This document shows, piece after piece, positions 1 to 9,900 of a stretch of DNA of 64,000 nucleotides. The notes under the pieces were generated by a model that was given only the letters and a program-made list of their open reading frames with translations, made no database searches and was not told the DNA's origin. The stretch spans positions 16,518,302 to 16,582,301 of the forward strand of contig NW_020313285.1 of the NCBI RefSeq assembly GCF_003265705.1, given 5' to 3'. How positions within the stretch are numbered: position 1 is the first letter of the stretch; each line of letters opens with the position of its first letter. The translations under genes were made by a program, and so were the position numbers. This DNA comes from Callorhinus ursinus (taxonomy: Eukaryota; Chordata; Mammalia; Carnivora; Otariidae).

Positions 1-1317
1 TGTGGGGGAAAAGCATTGCTCAGAATTAGAAGGGAGTATACGTGTACATAAGCATGAAGTATACAGTGGCTGGGAAGTAGGAGCTCTAATTCTGCACTAT
101 AGCAGTAGCCTCTAGCCACACGCACATACTTAAATAAAATAAAACATTCACACTCATTCACACCAGTTACACAGGCTCAATAGCCACATGCCGTTACCAG
201 CTACGATATTTGGCAACACAGCTACAGCGCAGTGCAGAGCAGTGCAGAAAGCTGCCTTCTTGAACAGTGCGGCTCTACTTACTCAAGATCACGGACCCAA
301 CATCATCAGAGTTACCCGAGGGACCAACTAAAGGCATCTTCCAAAATGACATAAACTGGGTTCGTGTTTCAACCCACGCGCTGGTAGGCTGGGGAAGGGA
401 GCTGAGGCTTGACCATTTGATAAGTTGTGTTTTGCTCTGAGGTTAATTGCTGTTGAGGCTTTGGAGGGGCCCGATTAATGATAGGAGGTCTCTGTACCTG
501 CTACGTGTCGTGTATTTTTCTAGGATCACTGAGCACTGACCAATAGGTAAGGAAAGAAAGAGCCGGCAGAAGAATGGCTAAGAGATACTGAGAAATAAAA
601 AGTAGGAAAGAATAGAAAAATATAAATAAATGCAAGTATGAGAAGAAGAAATAAGAATAGAAAAAATAGACAAATTAGGAAAGAATAGAAGTGAACGGTG
701 TGTAATAAAAAAAAATTAAGTTTCTAGACATTAAAAAAAAAAAAGACAACATTATCTCCCAAAGCCTCGTTTGGTTACTCATTGCCCTGGGAATCTGAGA
801 GCCACAGGGACAGCCCACAGGGGGGTGTCCATGTATCCACCTTCTCCTCTGCCCATGAGAAAAGCCCAAAGAGCATGGATGTCTTGGCCACCTTTACCTG
901 GTTAACTTCTGACCATCGTCAGCTGGGACACTAGGAATTCTCTAAGGGATGGACGCACTGAAAAGATACTAGATTGTGTTTCTTTAAGAGCCACAATGGT
1001 TATTAAGTTTGAAATCACTTTCTCCCACTGCCTGGTTTACAGCACCCACAGTTAATGTTACCCTTTATGATCTGGTCCTGCCTTCAAGTACAACTGATGA
1101 TCAGTCAGCCCTGTGATTTGATCAGAACTTTGAAACTTGGACGTGCTTTTATTTATTCCTATTATCAATGGAAATTTTATGAGGCCTCCTTCCTGATTTT
1201 TTTTAAATAGACAAACTACAATCTTACAAAATAAAAATTATTTGGGGGCAACTTACACTGAATAGTATTAAACCTCGTTATTGTGAAAAATTATAAACCA
1301 TGAAAAATTTATTCCAG
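1..1317 (+). other. SLC22A4: SLC22A4 intron 4, 3' part
   Basis: No coding sequence. Around 60-290 lies a degraded copy of a ~200-bp old repeat (tags tagccac and ctagccac) also seen at 5615-5830 and 26397-26640. 560-740 is A-rich simple sequence. The rest appears unique. Confidence 0.6.
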
Positions 1318-1444
1318 GTTTATTCCTGAATCGCCCCGGTGGTTGATATCCCAAAGAAGATTTAGAGAGGCTGAAAGTATCATCCAAAAAGCTGCAAAAA
1401 TGAACAACATAGCTGCCCCAACGGTGATTTTTGATCCAATGGAG
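1318..1444 (+). CDS. SLC22A4: SLC22A4 exon 5
   Basis: 127 nt, entered in phase 2 (G completes Trp275) and ending GAG before gtaaac. It encodes [20 protein letters not shown] and continues to FDPME, the large cytoplasmic loop between membrane segments 6 and 7. Residue 306, variable (I/T) in humans, is Ile (ATA). The acceptor tract is purine-rich (see findings). Confidence 0.96.
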
Positions 1445-4400
1445 GTAAACATTTGCAGATGTGTCCTCTTAAAGTCAGCTATTCATTCTTGACTTAATAT
1501 AATCCAGCGTGTGCCCACTATGTACCAGGCTCTGTGTGAGTCCTTGAGACACCGTGATGATTAAGTGCTGAGGTAAAGTCCCCCTCAGAGGGCTGCGTCG
1601 GAATTAGGTGCAATCATATATGTAAACTGCTTAGCCTATAGCAAGTGTGGATTAAATACCAGTCCCCCTTGCCTTTGACAAGTTTTATCTGCAGCTCTTT
1701 ATTGGTATTGCGCCATACCACTGGTGCAGTTACATACCAGTGATCTTTGAAGGTCCAGATGAAGTGGAAAAACTGTGGTTGGGGGTATTCCATCCATGGA
1801 TTTCCCCCACTGTACCCTGAATCAGGCCACAGCTGCTGAGGAAGCTGTGTATGCCTCTAGTCTTTCTGGGTCGTGTCTACAACTTAAAGGCGTGAAGGCA
1901 CAGGCTCGAGGGGTCATCGGTGAAGGCAGGGGGCCACGAGGGAAAGATGATATCCTGTGGAAGCAGCCCTACTTCCTGACAGTCAGTGAGGACCTCAGTG
2001 TCCCCGTCCATGCCCTGTGCTGGGTCCTGGAGAAAGTGAGAAAAGTTAGATACAGTTCCTATGCTTAGGGAACATAGCATGTAGCTAAGAGGGTCGGGAG
2101 GATTAGATGTGACATAAATGATGCTGGGGGAGGAAGTGCTAAGTACCCAAGGTGTGGATGCTGTATACCAGCAGAAAAAGGGAACGGACGGACTCCGGGC
2201 TGAAGAGGCAGGTCCAAACCGGGGAGTGGGGGCTGAGATGAATGGAGGGGATGGGGGCAGGGCATTCCTGCCTAGGAGAAGGGTAAGGGTCTGCTCAGGA
2301 TACCCCAAGAAGATGGGGACAGCTGCAGCGACTGTATGCCTGCCCCACACTCAAGTCTGCACAGACTCAAGTCTGGCTCCCCCGGAAAGCAGGACTCTGC
2401 GGAGGGTGGTGGGCATTCCTCGGCTCCATCCCTGGCCTTTGGGACCTCTGACAGAAGCAGATATCCTGGCAATAGCTGAAGGATTAATTACAGGGCCATG
2501 AACCCAAGCTCTCAGAGGGCTGCCAGGGCAAATATCTCTTAATCCTTTGCTCTTCAGATCAAGAATTCCATTCCCAGCCTTAGATAATTTATTGGACATC
2601 AGGAGTGTCCAGTGGACCCTTCTGAATCTCAGGGTGGTGCTGGTTGTTGATTGATGTTTATTGCGTCTGTGATCTGATTCCTGTCTTTCAGGAACTTACA
2701 GTTTAGTAGTGGAGATCAGACCTACGTGGTTGAAAGCAGTCATAAAACATAAAAGAGATAGTTATGGGCAAATAAGAGTAAAGTTCAGTGTCAAAACACA
2801 TGCTTCTGAAAGCACCTCGTTTCTTCCTACCATCAGGCGCGTGGAGCCTGAACTGGATGAGCCCGCTGAAGGAAAGGGAGCTTGTGCTCATCTCTGATGC
2901 TTACCTCCTGGCAAGGCGGGGCGGTGGAGGGGGGGGTTCCTCTTCAGAGCCCTGGGCCAGCACATACAGCCTGCTCAGAACGACGATGGAGAGTCTACCA
3001 GATGTCAGGCACAGTGTTGAGCTTATTTGATGTTCACGCAAGGCATAGCTAATGGGTACTACTCTAGGCCCTTTTTTTCAGGAGAGGAAATCGAAGTACA
3101 GAGAAGTTAAGGAATTTGCCCACAATCCCATAGCTAGAAATCTTGCTAGGTCTCTCTGGTGCCAAAGGACGTGCGCTTAACAGCATGTGATTTCTTATCT
3201 CATGTTAGAGGCAGTGGACAGAAAAAAATATAGAATAGGGTCATCTTGGAAAGCTGTCTTGGGCTTCTCTGGCTTTCCTTCTGAAGCACCTTTAGCCTGC
3301 TCATGGAGTTTGGTCCAAAGGTATTTTGGTGATCCATACAGTCACAAGTACTGGATACAAGATTATTCTTGTCCTGAGTTTTCTAAAACTGGCTGTTATC
3401 AAAATCACCCAGGGGGGAAAATATCACCCAAGTAACTTTAAAAATATGGAGTCGTAGGCTTCAGGGCCCCAGGAAGGATTCAGATTCAGCAGGCCCCAGG
3501 TGGGACCTGGCGAGCTGCATTTTCATAAGGGCCCCGTGGAAGCACCAAGTGTTAGCGTTGGCCTGAGGCACAGGTCCTATCCATGCATGGCACCACTTCC
3601 AGAACCCTCCATGAAGACTTCTAGTTCCCACTAGTTTATTCAGGGGCTTTACTTTGGTTGTGATAAGAGGGTTATGCTGCCAGGGGCATGTTCTGGGGCT
3701 GTACACTCCAAATCATGTAGAAGAAGAAAGGTAATATGTCTGTGAGCAGCAAGGGGGAGTGTCTGATTATTCTTAGAAAGAAGGAGGCTCATATCTGGGG
3801 AGCACCTGCTATAAAGGCAGGTCCATCAGTCTCATTCCTTCACTGTAGACCCTCCTTCCTAAGCCTCCTATTGCACACACACCATATCCCAAAGAGATTC
3901 CACACCTCAGAGCCTTGTAATTTTTTTTTTACAAGTTCCAATAAGCTTGATTATCTAGATTCCTACCACATGGCAAGTTAAATTTACTGAATTAAAAGTA
4001 AAGGAGGGAAACCCATTGACAATAGTAAGAAACTGGCACTAGCCAGGTAGTTAGCATATTTTCCTCAATGGTGCAGTCATAGTAATAATTATAGTTAAAA
4101 CGGGATTGGGCATCTACCATGGTTCAAGTACTATGCTAAGTTTTATATATATATACACACACACACACACATATATATACACACACACACACACACACAT
4201 ATATGACCTCATTTAATTTTCTCAATTCCCAATTATTATACATTTTAACAGAGAAGTAAACTGATGCTCAGAACTCTTACCCAAGGTCCCTCAGTGAACC
4301 CAAATCTGTTCTGACACTGTGACAACAACAAGAAAAATACAAAACCGGACATGGACCTGAAGGCATTTGGGGCATTTGGCCCTGCCCATTCCATGAGTCC

Positions 4401-6838
4401 TATGGGTCACAGCTCAGTGTGATTCGTGTCACCACAGTGATGACCATGAGTCAAGAAAAGGCTGTTAGCAGTCAGGCTTTATATAAAGAGGCACTGAAGC
4501 CAATTCTAAGGCTCTGTCTAAAATGGGCCACAAGTATTTTAAAGTGTTAGAATAAGCATCATATACGTGGATGCCCTTATTCCCCTCCAGTTCTAGACTT
4601 CTGAGCATATTCAAGGTGAAGGAGCGTTATATGCATAATAGGTCTTTCCCATATTGCCATGGTTGAAGATACCTCCTCATTACCTCTTAATCTCATGGTT
4701 GTTTGCATTATTTTAGCTACAGGAACTAAAACTCCCAAGTCAGCAGAAAGTTTTCATTCTGGACCTGTTCAGGACACGAAATATTGCCACAATAACCATC
4801 ATGTCCTTGCTGCTCTGGTAAGTAATAAGTGATCTATGAATGTGACACGTAGCACCTAAGTATGCAACCGATTTTCTCTAATTCACAGCAACGTCAGGGT
4901 AAGGACTGAGTCTTCCTGAAACAAAATAAAAATTATAGAATTCTAAGTTATTTGGAAATGCCTCCATTCAATTCATGGAACATGGATGCTGAAAAAAAAG
5001 TCGCAGGGAACAATGTTTAAGCCTGCAGTACTGTGGCCCACAGGGAAAGGGTCCCTCCCCTCCTAAAGTAATTGGGATTAATAGTAATAATGTTGCTGGT
5101 GGCTGAAACTGAAAGGCTAATGCAACTCCTGCTTCCTGACGCTGTATTAGCAACAGAGCAGTGACATGAGAACAACAATGTTCCTGAAAACATTTTCCGG
5201 ATATCCTCTGCTTTTTGGTCATGTTAATCATAAGCAAATTTCTGCACAGAGGAGTCGGCAAGATGCAGTCATTTTTATACAGAACAGCTTTGTGGTTCTG
5301 TGGAAGTGGACTGTAATGACAGGATATGCAGTGTGTACTCTGTGAGACTTTGAACCACTGTGGGACTTTCATTCTCTCCCCTAAAGTGAGTTTTAATAAA
5401 TTGATTGGAATTCACCAAAAGTGAATCCCACAGTATTGACTATGTGTCCTTGTTTTTCTTTTCGGTAAGAATAAAATCTGGATTTTGTGTACACTGACAT
5501 GACTGATGGTTTTTCTTCAAATAATAGTTGTAAGGGAATGAGGATGTTCAAACTGTTCAGGAAATACTGAAATCTGAAATTAACTAGACCAGGTGTTGCT
5601 GAATGTTGGTATAACTAGACTAGTGCTGTCCAGTAGAACTCTCCACAACAATGAAAATGTTTTATGTCTGAGTTTTCCATTGTAGTAGCCACTAGCCACA
5701 TGCAGCTTATCAAGGTAAAGTGTGGCTAGTGTGACTAAAGAACTGAATTTTTAGTTTCATTTCATTTAAATTGATTTACTTTTATATAGCCATATGTGAC
5801 TAGCAGCTACTTATAGGACAGAAAGATGGAGACAATTTCTTGACCATCATGGAATTATGGAGTGGTTCAAGCTATCCTCTTGTCATTTTTGCCTTTTTTC
5901 TTTTGTCTTTCAGGATGCTAACCTCAGTGGGTTACTTTGCTCTGTCTCTCAACGCTCCTAATTTACACGGAGATGCCTATCTGAACTGTTTCCTTTCTGC
6001 CTTGATCGAAGTTCCAGCTTACATTGTAGCCTGGTTGCTGCTTCGAACCCTGCCTCGGCGTTACATCATAGCCGGAGTACTGTTCTTGGGAGGAGGCGTG
6101 CTTCTCTTAATTCAGCTCGTACCTGCAGGTAAGAAGTTAACCAATATTAACAGCTTACCAGAAAAGATCCACACCTTGACTGGACTAATCATTAGTCACT
6201 GCACCCTGTTTGTGATGCCCTTACAGCATAAGCTCTTCGTAAGTCCACCGGACAAGCGACAGCTAACTACATAATTTCCTGTGTTCGTAACAACTCCCCT
6301 GAAATGGGGGTCAGCCTCAGAGCATCAGACATCACTGCCTGGGAGGAAGACTAATGCCATCAGTCATCCCCTTGGTGCTTTCAAACCTCTTCCCTGAGGA
6401 GCATTTTCCAGTTTGCAGCACGTAGGACACACCAGTTCCGATATAAGTCAGTGATTTTTAGGGTCTGTAATCCTGAAGTAGTTAAAGAGCACACTGAATA
6501 CATTTGCTTCTTTTTTCTCCTTATGCCTAACTTTCTCATATTATTAAAATGTTGACAATAGATCATTGATAACATAGTATTAGACATAGAAACATATATT
6601 TCTTTACTAAGAATAAAGGGGATAGAAAGGATTGGTCCTTCTCTTTGAAGATTAAACTTAACTATATTAACATGCTAACAATTTACCATGAAACTGTTGT
6701 AACAAAAGTGGACAAAGGTCACTGACTGCCTAAATGATCTAGAGTTAACAGTTGAGCAAAACAGAAAGCAACCCCCCCGCTCTATCTTTACTTGTGTCTG
6801 ATTATCAAGATATTTGAAGAGAAAGTGTTACTTGGGAA

Positions 6839-6932
<94 letters not shown>

Positions 6933-9900
6933 TTTAAGAAAGAGAGATGGGGGAAGGAGAAGGGCAGAGGGAAAGGGAGAGAGACAATCTTAAGCAGGTT
7001 CCACACTCAGTGCAGAGCTGGCGTGCAGGGTTTGATCGTATGATCCTGAGATCGTGACCTGAGCTGAAATCAAGAGTCGGAACCTTAACCGACTGAGTCA
7101 TCCAGGTGCTCCAGGAATACGTTTATATTATAAAAACATTGCTGTGGAGGCAAAAAGGACAGTGAAAGAACTGAGTTACAAATTCTTACTTCTAAAAGCA
7201 CCTCTGTTTACACTGGGTCTCTTTTCCAGATTACAACTTCTTGTCCATTGGTCTGGTGATGTTAGGAAAGTTCGGGATCACCTCTGCTTTCTCCATGCTG
7301 TATGTCTTCACTGCAGAGCTTTACCCCACCCTGGTCAGGAACATGGCTGTGGGCGTCACATCCATGGCCTCCAGAGTGGGCAGCATCATTGCTCCCTACT
7401 TTGTTTACCTCGGTGAGATGCATCTTGTCAATTTGTTCTTTTTTTTTAAATATAAAGGAATAGATTTTTCATTGTGAAAAAATGCAAACAGCACAGAAAG
7501 TACTGGAAAAATTACAAAGCTTACCTCTTCTCTCCCGGGTCCCCAGACTGCAGCCCTAGAAGTAGCTAATATTAACATTTTGGTGAGTAGCCCTTCAGAC
7601 ATTTTGTTTTGCAAAACATATATATATACACAATAAAATTAAACACATAAACAAAATTATATATATTGTTTCACAACTTTCTTAACATTGTATCATATAT
7701 AACTTTTACCTTCTTTTTAGTTAGTATATATTCTTCCAATGTATGTATATACATAGTTTGTATGTATACATATTTAGGCTCATTGGATGGACATTTAGGC
7801 CATTTCCAGGTTTTTGTTATTACACATAACACTGTAATGAACATTCCTCTATCCCCCTAAGACCCTTTGTTCATGTAATTACATACACTTGGATTCATGG
7901 ATTGTTGGAGCAATTTAAAATTTTCATAGATATTGCCAAACTGACCTCTAAGTATTGTACTAATTTACAATCCAACTATCAATATATGAGAGTGCCTATT
8001 TCTCCATATCCTAACAAGGGGATGATCCAATTTTTTAATCATCGGTAATCTGTTATCTGAAAAATGGATATCATTATTGCTTTCATTTCTAATTCTTTAA
8101 TTATAAATAAAGTTGAGCATTTTTTTAAGATTTACTTATTTATTTGCGAGACAGAGGGAGCACAGGAGCGCATGCTCATGTGAGCTGGGGGAGGGATAGA
8201 GGGAGAGAATCTTCAAGCAGAAGCCCTGCTGAGCACAGAGTCTGATGCGGGGCTCGATCTCAAAACCCATGAGATCATGACCTGAGCTGAAATCAAGAGT
8301 CAGACACTTAACCGACTCAGCCACCCAGGCGCCCCTGATTTGTGAGAGTTCTTTGTAATCGAAAGAAACTAGCCCTTTGCGTATATGTTGTAAATATTTT
8401 TCCTAGTTCATCATTTACTTTTGATTTTATGATATTTTAGGAAGTTTTAGTTTTTATATAGTCAGATTTCTCAATCTGGAATAACACCACAGGAGGGCTT
8501 CAGTGGGTTGCTCAATGGATGTGGGATCTCACACGCCAAGCCTAAGCCCCATTAAGGACTCTGCCAGTGAGAGATGCTGATAACGCATCCTTATTCTTCC
8601 TAGTCATCCGTTGGTTCAAATACGCTGGTTCTGACTGGTTCAAACACGCACACAAACAAATACTCTATCTAAATCCTCAGCAGAGGTACACCCTAATCTT
8701 TGCAGATGAAGTGAAATATTTTCTTATCTTAAACATACTCTGCACGGCTACCCTGAACAAGCCCTAAAAAAACACATTATAATATAGAATGGTGTTGTTT
8801 TCCCTTTGTTCTTCCCTCTACTTTCAAGCCACACTCACTTGGTCTAAGGGTGGACCACTGGGTACGGAAGGAATGGAAGAGTCTGAGACAGATCTTTCTG
8901 TTCCGCAACAGCTACTCCTACTAGTGACATAGATGCCTCAGAGAAGCTTCCAGATTAATGTTTTCTGACAAAGAAAATCCTTGGGTGTGCTATTCCTCTG
9001 TAATCTCTGTTTGCAGAAAGGAAGCAAAATGAGGCTCTATTATTTTCCTGTCCAAGTGAGATATCACTATCACCAGATAGTGAAGAGGTGGAATGGTTCT
9101 TGCAATTACATTACAAAACCAAGACACGTAAATGTTGCAAAAAGAAACCAAATCCAGGTATAGTGCATTCGCTGTGCCTGACATTTAGTGATTGAAATTG
9201 GATTGAACATATTACTTAGGTTTTGGTTTTTTTTTTTTTTAAGAGTGTCATGGATCTTTGGACCTAGCCGTCCACTGCAGCCTACTTACTAGCACAGGCA
9301 AAAGCAATGGTCACACCAGTCATCATGGCCAGTACCTGTCCCTGCGATATCCTTTTTCTCCTTGATACCTGCTCATCCCCCATCTCTAATTCCACCTTGA
9401 GAGGGAAAAGTTGGTAGGTGAAGACTTCCATCAAAGGAACATCTGTCACACATGGTTAAAGAGTGGCTTGGAGAATGCCACCCGGCATGAAAGACCTTAT
9501 GATAATGCAAAATCACGTAGGGAAATGATTATGGGAATCTCAGAGGTAATGGCTTCTACCAAAAAGAAACTGTGATCCTCTGCATACCTTTTTCCTTCTG
9601 ACAATGTTCAGGTTTAAAACTGCTCTCAAGGGCGCCTGGGTGGCTCAGTCGGTTGAGCGACTGCCTCCAGCTCAGGTCATGATCCTGGAGTCCCTGGATC
9701 GAGTCCCGCATCGGGCTCCCTGCTCAGCGGGGAGTCTGCTTCTCCCTCTGACCCTCCCCCGTCTCATGCTCTCTCTCTCTCTCTCATTCTCTCTCTCTCA
9801 AATAAATAAATAAAATCTTTAAAAAAAAAAACTGCTCTCAAATACTGTTTGCCATGATTACAAAATATGGAGAATCCATATTTTGGGACATCTGGAGAAT

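Noticed and set aside
2065..2600. Overlapping open frames on both strands in SLC22A4 intron 5
   Set aside because: Low stop density in G+C-rich intronic DNA; no motif and no splice sites in phase with SLC22A4 exons.
6788..7043. Lys-Lys-Glu-Arg or Ser-Phe-Leu repeat proteins
   Set aside because: Translations of the TTTC microsatellite tail of a SINE. The same applies at 16301-16624.
9630..9827. tRNA gene signals
   Set aside because: A-box-like sequence belongs to the tRNA-derived SINE; no tRNA cloverleaf or isolated tRNA gene is visible anywhere in the window.
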